Assembly: GCF_003860215.1 (NCBI RefSeq)
Contig: NZ_RQYH01000017.1
Span: forward strand, 1-42,762
Direction: 5' to 3'
DNA length: 42,762 nucleotides
From: Desulfovibrio sp. OH1186_COT-070
GTDB taxonomy: Bacteria; Desulfobacterota; Desulfovibrionia; Desulfovibrionales; Desulfovibrionaceae
The translations under genes and the position numbers were made by a program. The stretch's first letter is position 1; every line of letters begins with the position of its first letter. Of this stretch, positions 1 through 7,668 are shown piece after piece. Below the pieces are notes generated by a model. That model made no database searches and was not told where the DNA came from. It saw only the letters and a program-made list of their open reading frames with translations.

Positions 1-44
1 CGCTACGCGCTACGCAAAACGAAGCCTTTCCTTCCTTGCCGCCG

Positions 45-60
45 TGCAAATCAGGTGCAT
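45..60 (-). promoter_or_regulatory. Possible sigma-54 promoter reading leftward off the window
   Basis: On the minus strand this reads ATGCAC, five bases, TTGCA. The -12 element matches the TGGCAC-N5-TTGCA consensus fully. The -24 element keeps only one of the two conserved G residues, so the match is partial. If real, it drives a gene lying left of position 1. The inverted repeat at 123-177 would then sit about 65-120 bases upstream, a usual distance for an enhancer site. Confidence 0.3.
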
Positions 61-122
61 CTCATTGTGGGCAACTATAATTTGACGACACTATCTAGCT
101 GTGATAAAAATAAAATCAAAAA

Positions 123-177
123 GCCTGTGCAAAAAAACAACGCCTGAGGAGGGAATTCAGTGTTTTTTTGCACAGGC
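123..177 (-). terminator. 17-bp perfect inverted repeat, probable terminator of the isl cluster and possible activator site
   Basis: GCCTGTGCAAAAAAACA at 123-139 is repeated as its exact complement at 161-177, with a 21-base loop. Read on the minus strand, the stem follows the dehydrogenase stop at 250 by about 70 bases and is itself followed by a T-rich run (TTTTTGATTTTATTTTTA). That fits a Rho-independent terminator. The core TGCAAAAAAACA also recurs between islA and the divergent gene at 4863-4955, so the same DNA may be a protein-binding site. The two readings are not exclusive. Nothing else gene-like is seen in 1-249. Confidence 0.5.
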
Positions 178-249
178 CTGCGGTCTGCCGAAAGATTATC
201 TGCGTATTTTCTGAAAAAAAGCGGCACGGTCTGCAAAGCACCTGCACAC

Positions 250-1137
250 TCAGCCCTCTCCCTCCGGCTTTCCCGTTTCGCGCATGGTCAAGGCAAGCTC
301 ACTGACAGCAGCGCAGTCCTTCTCTCCCAAGCCCTGCGCCTCGGCAGCGGCATAGGCTGTGCGGGCCTCTTCCATTATGGGGCAGAAAACCCGCTGCTGC
401 CGCGCCATCTCGCACCCCAGGCGCATGTCCTTGTGGGCAAGGCGCAACAGGAAACGCGGCGTGAAATCCCCCTGCGCCATCATGGGACCACGGTTTTCCA
501 ATTGAAAACTGCGTGCGCCGCTATCCATCAGAATCCGCAGCAGCAGATCCTGCGGCAGGCCGGCCTCCCTCCCCAGCCGCATGCCTTCGGCCAGCACAGC
601 CAGATTGGTCATGCCCACCAAGTTGCTGACGAGCTTCACAGCGCAGGAGGCCCTGATACTGCCCACATCCACAGGCAGGCCCATAGCTTCGAGCACCGGC
701 CATATTCTTGCCTTGTCCGCTGTTTTTCCACCCACGAACATCGGTGCTTCGCCCCTGGCCGCCACCTGGGGGGTTTTGCCCAATGTCGCCTGTACATAGG
801 CGATGCCGCGGGCAGCAGCTTCTTTTTCCAAGCTTTCGGCCAGCGCCGGATCAATGGTGCTGCATTCCACATGCATGCTGCCGGAAGCCATGCGTCCGTA
901 CAATCCGGCCGGTCCGGCAACGGCGCAACGCACATGCTCCGGAAGAGCCAGACAGGTAAAAAGAATGTCGCACTCCGCCAGATCTTCTCGCCGGGTCGTC
1001 GCTGTGCCCTTCTGTCCGACTGCGGACATCGCTTTGGACATCTCGCGGCTGCAAGCCAGCACCGCGTAACCAGCCTCCGCAAGCCGACGCGCCAACGGAG
1101 CCCCCATGAGCCCGACGCCCCAAAATCCGATTTTCAT
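250..1137 (-). CDS. Beta-hydroxyacid dehydrogenase family oxidoreductase, YihU-like, possible sulfonate-aldehyde reductase
   Basis: An NAD(P)-dependent dehydrogenase of 295 residues, the usual length for the 3-hydroxyisobutyrate dehydrogenase family. The N-terminal Rossmann motif is G7-x-G9-x-x-G12, and the catalytic lysine is probably K168 in AVKLVSN. Where most members have SGG in the substrate loop, this one has LGKT (residues 119-122). From memory, E. coli YihU (sulfolactaldehyde reductase) has VGRT there, its Arg binding the sulfonate; here that position is Lys121. The last gene of the isl cluster, it starts 48 bases after islB. I chose ATG 1137 because GGGAG lies six bases upstream; a longer frame to 1167 lacks a good site. 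A sulfoacetaldehyde or sulfolactaldehyde reductase is my inference; family membership is firm. Confidence 0.8.
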   Translation of the reverse strand: MKIGFWGVGLMGAPLARRLAEAGYAVLACSREMSKAMSAVGQKGTATTRREDLAECDILFTCLALPEHVRCAVAGPAGLYGRMASGSMHVECSTIDPALAESLEKEAAARGIAYVQATLGKTPQVAARGEAPMFVGGKTADKARIWPVLEAMGLPVDVGSIRASCAVKLVSNLVGMTNLAVLAEGMRLGREAGLPQDLLLRILMDSGARSFQLENRGPMMAQGDFTPRFLLRLAHKDMRLGCEMARQQRVFCPIMEEARTAYAAAEAQGLGEKDCAAVSELALTMRETGKPEGEG

Positions 1138-1184
1138 GTCTGTCTCCCTACGTGCATGGCAAACCACCGACAGGCGGACATACC

Positions 1185-2081
1185 CTATGCCTGGGCAATC
1201 GCCCGCAGGCGTTGCATGGCGGATTCGTCCAGGGCAGCCCTCTCCATCTCGTAACGCCGCCCCAGATAGGCATACTTGGGCTCGCCCATACGATGGTAGG
1301 CCAGCAATTCATATTCAATATTGGGCTTGTGCGGAACAAAAGTGCGTATGGCGCGTATTTCCTCCTCGCAGTCGTTGAACCCGGGCACCACCGGCGTGCG
1401 CACCCTGACGGGCAGATCGGGAAAATCTTCGCACAGCCGACGGAAATTCTCCAGAATCAGAACATTGTCCACGCCTGTTTGCCCCTTGTGCTTGCGCGGG
1501 TTCAGGCATTTGATGTCAAAGATCAGCCCATCCAGATGCCGACATGCCTCGCGCAGGCAATCGTACGAACAGCAGCCGCATGTTTCCATGGCGGTATTGA
1601 TGCGGCGGCGGGCCTCGCGCAGCAGGGCACTGGCAAATTCGTGCTGCATGAGTGCCTCACCGCCGGAAAGGGTCATGCCACCGCCGGAACGGTGGTAAAA
1701 CACGCCGTCCTCTTCCACCGCGTCCAGCACGGCGCCCACGGTCATCCTTTCACCATAAACGCTTTGTGCTCCGGAAGGACAGGCCCGCACACAAGAAAAG
1801 CACTGGCGGCATTTTTCCGCGTGGTGGAGAATCATCCCGTCTGCAAGGCTGAGCGCCCCGTGGGGACATGCCGCAAGGCAGCGCCCACAGACCTGTGCCG
1901 TCAGGCAGCGTCCGGGGTTGAAGGCATGTTCGGGTTCGCGCGTCTGTGACTCCGGATTGCTGCACCAGCGGCAACGCAAGGGGCAGCCCTTGAGAAACAC
2001 CAGAGTACGGATGCCCTTGCCATCGTGCACACTGAATTTCTGCACATTGAAAACAATGCCGCTTGTCTGCGTATCCGTCAT
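1185..2081 (-). CDS. islB: Glycyl-radical enzyme activase (isethionate sulfo-lyase activator)
   Basis: A radical-SAM activase of 298 residues that would abstract the glycine hydrogen of IslA, using S-adenosylmethionine and a [4Fe-4S] cluster. The radical-SAM triad is C33-x3-C37-x2-C40. Two ferredoxin-like clusters follow as C59/C65/C68/C72 and C91/C94/C97/C101, the insertion typical of activases for the larger glycyl-radical enzymes rather than pyruvate formate-lyase activase. A glycine-rich GGGMTLSGGEAL motif follows at about residues 132-143. It lies directly downstream of islA on the same strand. I chose ATG 2081 because GAGG sits seven bases upstream; the frame opens earlier at 2111 without a good site. 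The exact substrate assignment depends on that of islA. Confidence 0.85.
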   Translation of the reverse strand: MTDTQTSGIVFNVQKFSVHDGKGIRTLVFLKGCPLRCRWCSNPESQTREPEHAFNPGRCLTAQVCGRCLAACPHGALSLADGMILHHAEKCRQCFSCVRACPSGAQSVYGERMTVGAVLDAVEEDGVFYHRSGGGMTLSGGEALMQHEFASALLREARRRINTAMETCGCCSYDCLREACRHLDGLIFDIKCLNPRKHKGQTGVDNVLILENFRRLCEDFPDLPVRVRTPVVPGFNDCEEEIRAIRTFVPHKPNIEYELLAYHRMGEPKYAYLGRRYEMERAALDESAMQRLRAIAQA

Positions 2082-2189
2082 GGAAGACCCTCTCTCCCTG
2101 TCGAAGGGCAAATACCCGCCGCGCGGATTTCGCGCCGACGGGTCAAGGCTGTGGCCTGTTCCCGAGGCGGGTATGGCGCTCCCGGCTTC

Positions 2190-2214
2190 CCGGGGGAGAA
2201 AAATCCTCCCCCGG
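2190..2214 (-). other. Hairpin in the islA-islB intergenic region
   Basis: CCGGGGGAG and CTCCCCCGG form a perfect 9-bp stem around a 7-base loop, 15 bases after the islA stop. No T-run follows on the minus strand, so it is not a classical terminator. A transcript-stabilising or attenuating hairpin here would allow much more lyase than activase, an arrangement common for glycyl-radical enzymes. The role is inferred. The rest of the 147-base gap holds no gene. Confidence 0.5.
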
Positions 2215-2228
2215 TCAGGCTTCCGGGC

Positions 2229-4700
2229 CTAAAGGCCCTCGTGCTCCGTGCGGTCAATGATGTCGTTCTGCAAATCGCGGGACAGGTCGCAGAAGTAGGC
2301 GCTGTACCCCGCGATGCGCACCAGCAGGCTCCGGTAATTGTCCGGATCTTTCTGCGCCTTGAGCAGGGTTTCGCGGTTCACGATATTGAACTGGAGGTGC
2401 CACAGCTTGAGGTCGCACCAGGTGCGGACAAGGTTGATGATTTTCTCCGTACCTTCGTCTCCGGCCACGCATTTGGGCGAAAGCTTGATGTTCAGCAGGC
2501 GCGAGGCACGATTGGTCATGCCGTAGTTCTTGGAATGGTAGTTGGACAGCAACACTGCCGTGGGGCCGTTTTTGTCCGCGCCGTGGGAAGCGGAAGAACC
2601 GTCGGAAAGGGCTGTCCAAGCATGGCGGCCATTGGGCGTTGCCGATACCACCTTGCCAAACGGCACATGCGAGGTGATGGGCACATAGCGCACGTCCACA
2701 TGCACGCCACGCTCTCTGGAGCTCTTTCTGGCCTCAACCTGTGTGAAGCGATCCACATCCTTGGCAATGGCATCGGCATAGGGGAGGTTGTTGCCGTAGC
2801 AGGGCGCATTGCGCAACATTTCGCGCACTGGCTCATAACCTTTGAAATCAGCCTTGCAGGCGTCAATGACTTCCCCCAGACTCAGCTTCTTCTCTTCAAA
2901 AACCAGCTTCTTGACAGCCGCCAGGGAATCCACCACCGTGCCGTATCCCAAAAATTCGAAATAGGAATAGTCCACACCGCCGGGGATTTTTTCTGTGTGC
3001 AGGTCCAGCATGTGCTCCATGCAGAGATCGTGCAGCACCGAGGACAAGGGGGCGGCAAAGTGTTGCGGGCGCAGTTTGTCCACCACATGCTGCTGCTGGA
3101 AAGCCTTGCGCAACAGATTCAGGTGCTGGGCCTTGTAAGCTTCGTAAAAATCTTCCCATGTTGCAAAACCAAGGGGATCACCGGTTTCCAGCCCTACCAG
3201 TTCATCGCCATAACGAAGCATACGCCCGTTGTACAGGGTCATTTCCAGTGCGGTGGCAAAGTTCACATAGACGCAGCCCGAGGTATAGGTATCCCGGTTG
3301 GGCATGCGGGTTTCCGTGCAGCCGGACACAGCATAGTCCAGGGCTTCCTCCACGGGGCACCCCTTGACGGTATTCAGAAAAACCACTTCCTCGTCGTTGA
3401 TGAGCTTGGGAAAACCCGAACCGTCCTTGATGGTCAGGGCCACCTCGTGCAGGAAGCGCTCGGGCGAGCGGGAATGGATGCGCGCGGCCAGATCCGGGTA
3501 ATTGAGCGGAAATTCGCGCTTGGACTCCAGGAAAAGATAGGTCAGATCATTTGTGGCGTCTTCTCCTTCACGGGTCTGCCCGCCGATGGTCACGGCTTCC
3601 CAATGGGCGTAGCCTTCCTGAAATTCCACGCCGGTGGGGTTGATGTAGAGATCGATGAACTGGGCCATATCCACCCACATGCATTCCAGCAGTTCCTTGG
3701 CTTGAGAGGGGGTCAGACGCCCCTCCGCAATATCTTTTCTGTAGAAAGGATAAAGATATTGATCCATGCGTCCGTTGGAAATAATGGCGCTGGCCTTCTG
3801 CTCAATGCGTGAAAACATCTGGACAAACCACTGGCACTGCACGGCTTCGCGGAATGTGCGGGCGGGATGGGCGGGCACGCGCTCGCAGATTTCGGCGATC
3901 TGCAAAAGTTCCGCCTTGCGCTTGGGATCGTTTTCTCCGGCGGCCAGTTCCCGCGCCAGCTGCACATGACGCCCGGCCCAGATCATGATGGCATCACAAA
4001 CGATGATCATGGCTTCAAGAAAAGGCTTCTTGTCCCAAATATCTATGGAATTTCCGGTATCCAACCGGGCCAGACGTTCCCTTGCCTCATTCTGGATATC
4101 AATGAAGCCGCGCTTGATGACCTTTTCATAGTCCGGAACCCATTGCAGGGCGGAACGGTAGGAAGATGTTTCGCTGACCACAAACTTGGATCTGAGACCG
4201 CGCTCGTCAGCATAGGTCACGTTGCGGATTTCCGCAGGCAGAACCTTGTTGAGGTGCTCATGGTACGTCTTGCCCTCCCAATAGGGGGCAATGTCTTCCA
4301 TCACGGTCCTGATATCTTCCTGTGAAATCTGGAAAGGGCTCTTGTCGCGGTGCTCCAGATCAACCAGAACCTCCCGGTAAAAATCGCCATCAATCTCCGG
4401 ATAGAGGATACCGTAACGCCCCAGTTTCCCGACGCGGCCAGCCAGCAGTTGGTCGGGGGTAATCCAGACGGTGATTTTTTCCGCCACATTCTTGAGGGCT
4501 TTTGCCCAACGCAGGGTCAGAAGTTCGCCTTCCGTTTCGCGCATGGATTCGGTAAAGTATTTGGCGCGCTCCACATCCACATGGGGCAGGGTAAACTGGT
4601 TGCGTTCCAGTATCCTGTAAATGCGTTCACGCCCTTGGCGGTTAATGTTCTTGCTGATAACGCGCTCTTCCTGAGGGGACATGCAGGCGCACTGGCTCAT
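2229..4700 (-). CDS. islA: Isethionate sulfo-lyase (glycyl-radical C-S lyase)
   Basis: A glycyl-radical enzyme of 823 residues that should cleave isethionate to acetaldehyde and sulfite, feeding sulfite to respiration. The catalytic block [11 protein letters not shown] gives thiyl Cys461 and base Glu463, and the radical glycine is Gly798 in RIAGYSAYF. From memory, Bilophila IslA uses Arg189, Gln193, Cys468 and Glu470; here Arg182, Gln186, Cys461 and Glu463 keep the same spacing (constant offset of 7). This argues against choline, glycerol or hydroxyproline enzymes. I chose ATG 4700 because AGGAG lies six bases upstream; a longer frame begins at 4760 with no binding site and would leave almost no leader after the promoter at 4778. 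The related dihydroxypropanesulfonate lyase (HpsG) is the main alternative. Confidence 0.8.
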   Translation of the reverse strand: MSQCACMSPQEERVISKNINRQGRERIYRILERNQFTLPHVDVERAKYFTESMRETEGELLTLRWAKALKNVAEKITVWITPDQLLAGRVGKLGRYGILYPEIDGDFYREVLVDLEHRDKSPFQISQEDIRTVMEDIAPYWEGKTYHEHLNKVLPAEIRNVTYADERGLRSKFVVSETSSYRSALQWVPDYEKVIKRGFIDIQNEARERLARLDTGNSIDIWDKKPFLEAMIIVCDAIMIWAGRHVQLARELAAGENDPKRKAELLQIAEICERVPAHPARTFREAVQCQWFVQMFSRIEQKASAIISNGRMDQYLYPFYRKDIAEGRLTPSQAKELLECMWVDMAQFIDLYINPTGVEFQEGYAHWEAVTIGGQTREGEDATNDLTYLFLESKREFPLNYPDLAARIHSRSPERFLHEVALTIKDGSGFPKLINDEEVVFLNTVKGCPVEEALDYAVSGCTETRMPNRDTYTSGCVYVNFATALEMTLYNGRMLRYGDELVGLETGDPLGFATWEDFYEAYKAQHLNLLRKAFQQQHVVDKLRPQHFAAPLSSVLHDLCMEHMLDLHTEKIPGGVDYSYFEFLGYGTVVDSLAAVKKLVFEEKKLSLGEVIDACKADFKGYEPVREMLRNAPCYGNNLPYADAIAKDVDRFTQVEARKSSRERGVHVDVRYVPITSHVPFGKVVSATPNGRHAWTALSDGSSASHGADKNGPTAVLLSNYHSKNYGMTNRASRLLNIKLSPKCVAGDEGTEKIINLVRTWCDLKLWHLQFNIVNRETLLKAQKDPDNYRSLLVRIAGYSAYFCDLSRDLQNDIIDRTEHEGL

Positions 4701-4777
4701 GACAAACTCCTGAAAAATTTCCATCGGGTTGGAGAACTGTTTTTGTGAAATCAATCCCATGCCATGCCCGAAAGCAA

Positions 4778-4793
4778 AGCATTATGTGTGCCA
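4778..4793 (-). promoter_or_regulatory. Sigma-54 (-24/-12) promoter of islAB
   Basis: On the minus strand the sequence reads TGGCAC, ACATA, ATGCT. The -24 element is a perfect match and the -12 element keeps the essential GC at correct spacing. Transcription would start near 4767, giving a leader of about 67 bases to the islA ATG at 4700. This implies control by an enhancer-binding activator, not encoded in the window. Confidence 0.6.
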
Positions 4794-4862
4794 TAAAAAT
4801 AACACATAGCTTTTCTTGAATTTTTCAGAAAAATGTTTGTTCCGGGCCGGAGAAAAAAATGG

Positions 4863-4955
4863 AGCCTGTTGCAAAAAAACAACAAAAATTTACTATTTAC
4901 CTGATATATTACAAAAAAATCAATATGTGTTTTTTTGCATGATGCAAAAAAACAC
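4863..4955. promoter_or_regulatory. Repeated TGCAAAAAAACA sites upstream of islA, likely activator-binding sites
   Basis: Two clear sites lie in the 303-base divergent region. At 4863-4882 is GCCTGTTGCAAAAAAACAAC. At 4927-4955 is a 29-base palindrome, GTGTTTTTTTGCAT, a central G, then its complement. A weaker relative (TTACAAAAAAATCA) lies at about 4908-4921. Measured from the sigma-54 promoter at 4778-4793, they are about 70-90 and 135-160 bases upstream, the usual range for enhancer-binding activators. The same core recurs at 123-177. For the rightward gene a weak sigma-70 pair (TTGCAA, 16 bases, TACTAT at 4869-4896) overlaps the first site, so both directions could be co-regulated. Confidence 0.55.
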
Positions 4956-5003
4956 TGCTTCTGCGGCTTTTGTGCAGAAGCACAATCCACGCCGGGAGCT
5001 GCC

Positions 5004-6647
5004 GTGCACAAGCCCGCATACTCTGCCACCCCGTCCGCCGCCGCCAACCCTCTGGGTTTGCACGGCATGGTCACAAGCCCGCACTATCTTGCCTCGCAGG
5101 CAGGCATCCATGCGCTGCGGCAGGGAGGCACGGCCGTGGATGCGGCCATTGCCGCCGCTGCGGTTCTCTGCGTGACATATCCCCACATGTGCGGCTTGGG
5201 GGGCGACAATTTCTGGCTCATCTACCATGCGGACACAGGCCGCCTGAGAGCGCTCAACGGCAGCGGACGGGCCGCGCGCGCCGCTGCGCCCGACGTGTAC
5301 GCGCGCCTGGGGCTGGTCCGCATCCCGCAGCGCGGCCCCCTGGCAGCCATTACCGTACCCGGCGCTGTATCCGGCTGGGCCGAGGCCCACAAGCTGAGCA
5401 GGCAGGCCATGCGTTCCCCCCTGTCCTGGGGCGACCTTCTGGCCGATGCCCGCCGCTACGCCCACGAGGGCTTTGCCGTTGGCCCGTCTCTGGCCCGCGC
5501 CCTGGCTCTGGTTACCGCTCCCGGCAGTGCCTCCCTGGCCCAACGGGAGGACTTTTGCGCTGTCTTTGGCTCCGCCCACGGCTGGCCCCGCACGGGCCAT
5601 GTACTGCGCCAGCCCCGCCTGGCAGCCACTCTGGACCGGCTGGCCGCCAACGGCCCGGACGAATTTTATCAGGGAGAAACCGCGCATGTGCTCGCAAAGG
5701 CCCTTGCCGGGCAGGGCGGGCTGCTCACGGCGGAGGATCTCAAGGCCCATCGCGCCGACTGGGCCGAACCTCTGGAAGTGTCCTACCGGCACTGCACGGC
5801 CCACACGCCGCCGCCCAACAGCCAGGGCATCTCCACCCTGGAAATTCTCAATATCCTTCAACAGGTGGACGTATCCGCGCTGACCGAAGGCGGCGCAGAC
5901 CACATCCACCTCATTGCCGAGGCCACGCGCGAGGCATTTCTGGATCGTCAGCACTATCTGACAGACCCGGAATTTTTTCCCGTTCCGGCGTCACGCCTGC
6001 TGTCCCGCGAGCACGGGCGCGCGCAGGCAGCGCGCATCCGTATGGACCGGGCGGCAGCCCCCCTGCCTCCCCTGCCGCCCGGCGGCGACACGGTCTGGCT
6101 GGGCGCGGTGGACGCCGCCGGCAACGCGGTTTCCCTTATCCAGAGCATATACCACGAATTCGGCTCCGGCGTGATGGCCGCGGGCTTTGCCCTGCAAAAC
6201 AGGGGCTGCGCCTTTGCCCTTGATGCCTCCCACGTCAACTGCCTGCGCGGGGGCAAGCGCACCCTGCACACCCTGACCCCGGCCATGCTCCTGCAAGACG
6301 GCAAACCCTGGCTGGTCTGCGGGAGCATGGGCGGCGACGGGCAGCCCCAGACCATTGCCGCCCTGGTCACGCGCATGGTGGATTTTGGCCTGGAACCGCA
6401 AGACGCCGTCACCGCGCCCCGCTGGCTGCTGGGTCGCAGTTGGGGGGACGAGTCCAACGACCTCAAGCTGGAAGGGCGCATCCCGCTGGCTGTGTCCGAA
6501 GAACTGCGCGCCCGGGGGCATGCGGTGCGGCAGGTGGAAGACTATGCGGAGATGATGGGCCACGCCGGTGCGCTGCTTCGGCGCAAAAACGGCGTGTGGC
6601 AAGGCGCCTGCGACCCGCGCGGCGACGGGCTGGCGGCTGCTCTGTAG
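5004..6647 (+). CDS. Gamma-glutamyltransferase family protein (YwrD-like)
   Basis: A member of the gamma-glutamyltranspeptidase N-terminal nucleophile hydrolase family, 547 residues. The family cleaves itself before a threonine that then acts as nucleophile in gamma-glutamyl transfer or hydrolysis. Here Thr363 in GGDTVWLGAVDAAGNAVS is the expected site. The large subunit carries the usual HGMVTSPH and GLGGDNF motifs near the N-terminus. No signal peptide is visible, which fits cytoplasmic YwrD-type members. I chose GTG 5004 because GGGAG lies six bases upstream; the frame stays open back to 4935 inside the palindrome. It is divergent from islA. The substrate is unknown; gamma-glutamyl-taurine would fit the neighbourhood but is speculation. 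Confidence 0.8.
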   Translation: MHKPAYSATPSAAANPLGLHGMVTSPHYLASQAGIHALRQGGTAVDAAIAAAAVLCVTYPHMCGLGGDNFWLIYHADTGRLRALNGSGRAARAAAPDVYARLGLVRIPQRGPLAAITVPGAVSGWAEAHKLSRQAMRSPLSWGDLLADARRYAHEGFAVGPSLARALALVTAPGSASLAQREDFCAVFGSAHGWPRTGHVLRQPRLAATLDRLAANGPDEFYQGETAHVLAKALAGQGGLLTAEDLKAHRADWAEPLEVSYRHCTAHTPPPNSQGISTLEILNILQQVDVSALTEGGADHIHLIAEATREAFLDRQHYLTDPEFFPVPASRLLSREHGRAQAARIRMDRAAAPLPPLPPGGDTVWLGAVDAAGNAVSLIQSIYHEFGSGVMAAGFALQNRGCAFALDASHVNCLRGGKRTLHTLTPAMLLQDGKPWLVCGSMGGDGQPQTIAALVTRMVDFGLEPQDAVTAPRWLLGRSWGDESNDLKLEGRIPLAVSEELRARGHAVRQVEDYAEMMGHAGALLRRKNGVWQGACDPRGDGLAAAL

Positions 6648-6688
6648 CGCGTGGCAACGGCTGCCACGGCAGGGGCTGTGCCCGAAAA

Positions 6689-6970
6689 TCAGGCTATCCA
6701 GGCAGTGAGCGCGTCCACAATCTTGCGGGCCTGCTCGGCGCTGGAAATATTGAATTTGGACTGCTGGCGGTATTCGCCTCTGGTCTTCCGGTAGCGGCGG
6801 ATGACATACATGTCCGGCCCAAAGCAGTCCTTTTCCGGCTGCCACTGCCGGTAGCGGAAAAGAACCGTGGCCCAGGCTCCCTTGCTCAGCACGACCTTGT
6901 CCAGCTCGTCAATGATGACCTGGCCGTTTTCTTCATACCGTACTGTGAGATCGTCAATGCTTTCGTTCAC
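6689..6970 (-). CDS. Uncharacterised small protein, 93 residues
   Basis: I do not recognise this protein. It is soluble, with a central run rich in Arg, Tyr and Gln (FRYRQWQPEKDCFGPD then VIRRYRKTRGEYRQQSK) that suggests nucleic-acid binding, and a C-terminal helix ending ALTAWIA. The pattern of basic strands before a helix loosely recalls PC4/YdbC-type single-strand binders, but the similarity is too weak to name it. It starts with GTG, with GGAG eight bases upstream. It lies 24 bases after the small gene at 6995-7225 and probably shares its transcript. It converges on the gene ending at 6647; a short GTGGCA/TGCCAC hairpin lies between. Confidence 0.65.
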   Translation of the reverse strand: MNESIDDLTVRYEENGQVIIDELDKVVLSKGAWATVLFRYRQWQPEKDCFGPDMYVIRRYRKTRGEYRQQSKFNISSAEQARKIVDALTAWIA

Positions 6971-6994
6971 GCGTGTTTCTCCGGAGTGCGCGGG

Positions 6995-7225
6995 TCACGA
7001 TGCGTAGTCGGCCAGCATGCCCTTGACGCTTTCGGGCAAATCCAGACTGCCGGCAACCATGTCGGCCGGGCCCGGCCCGAAATTGCCAGCCATCACCCTG
7101 CCTGCCGCCGTCATGGCCATGAGCCTTTCCACCAGGGTCAGTTCCCGGCCAGCGGCAACCTTTGTGCCCAGAATGCGCAGCATGTATTCGCCGTTGCGCG
7201 TGGGGCTGAAGCCATGCAGTTCCAT
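6995..7225 (-). CDS. Uncharacterised small protein, 76 residues
   Basis: I do not recognise it. The protein is mostly helical, with ELTLVERLMAMTAAGRVMAG in the middle, no membrane segment and no cysteines. I chose ATG 7225 because AGGAG lies eight bases upstream; the open frame extends to 7294 without a comparable site. It precedes the gene ending at 6689 by 24 bases, so the two are likely co-transcribed. Divergent from the membrane protein gene starting at 7372. Confidence 0.6.
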   Translation of the reverse strand: MELHGFSPTRNGEYMLRILGTKVAAGRELTLVERLMAMTAAGRVMAGNFGPGPADMVAGSLDLPESVKGMLADYAS

Positions 7226-7371
7226 ACGGCTGTCTCCTGTTTGCGGGCAGCCTACAACAGAACAGGCCCGCCGTGCAAGGGACGCGGCCTGCACCCGCGA
7301 TGCGAAAAATTTGCCCGCAACGCGAAAAGGCGTTACAGGGACATCAGGGCATATCTTTTTCAGGAGGAAAC

Positions 7372-7662
7372 ATGAAAGACATTCTGTGCCACGTGATTTC
7401 CGTGGCCAATCTGCTTGCGCTGGCCTGGTTCTGCCATTTTCTTTACGAAATGGCCCCCATTGATACCGAAGACATGCCTCTTGTCGCAGGCATTGCCCTG
7501 TTGCTGCTCGGCAACGCCTATGTGTGTTTTTTGAAAGGCAGAAAGAATTTTTCCTGCACGCGGCTGGCCGATGTTTGGCCGTTCATCATCATACAGCGCA
7601 TCACGCTGGAAGAAAAAAACAAAATCCGGCGCATCCTGCAAAAAAGCGATGCGGAAAAATAG
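7372..7662 (+). CDS. Small membrane protein, 96 residues, unknown function
   Basis: Two hydrophobic segments at about residues 5-24 and 36-54 predict an inner-membrane hairpin, followed by a charged C-terminal tail (RITLEEKNKIRRILQKSDAEK) that is probably cytoplasmic. I recognise no family. An excellent AGGAGG precedes ATG 7372 by five bases, so the longer frame from 7273 is rejected. It stands alone: divergent from the gene at 6995-7225 and convergent with the gene ending at 7669, only seven bases away. Confidence 0.65.
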   Translation: MKDILCHVISVANLLALAWFCHFLYEMAPIDTEDMPLVAGIALLLLGNAYVCFLKGRKNFSCTRLADVWPFIIIQRITLEEKNKIRRILQKSDAEK

Positions 7663-7668
7663 GTTCGC

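Noticed and set aside
2025-3812. 595-residue plus-strand frame opposite islA
   Set aside because: It is a shadow of the glycyl-radical enzyme, without motifs or a ribosome site.
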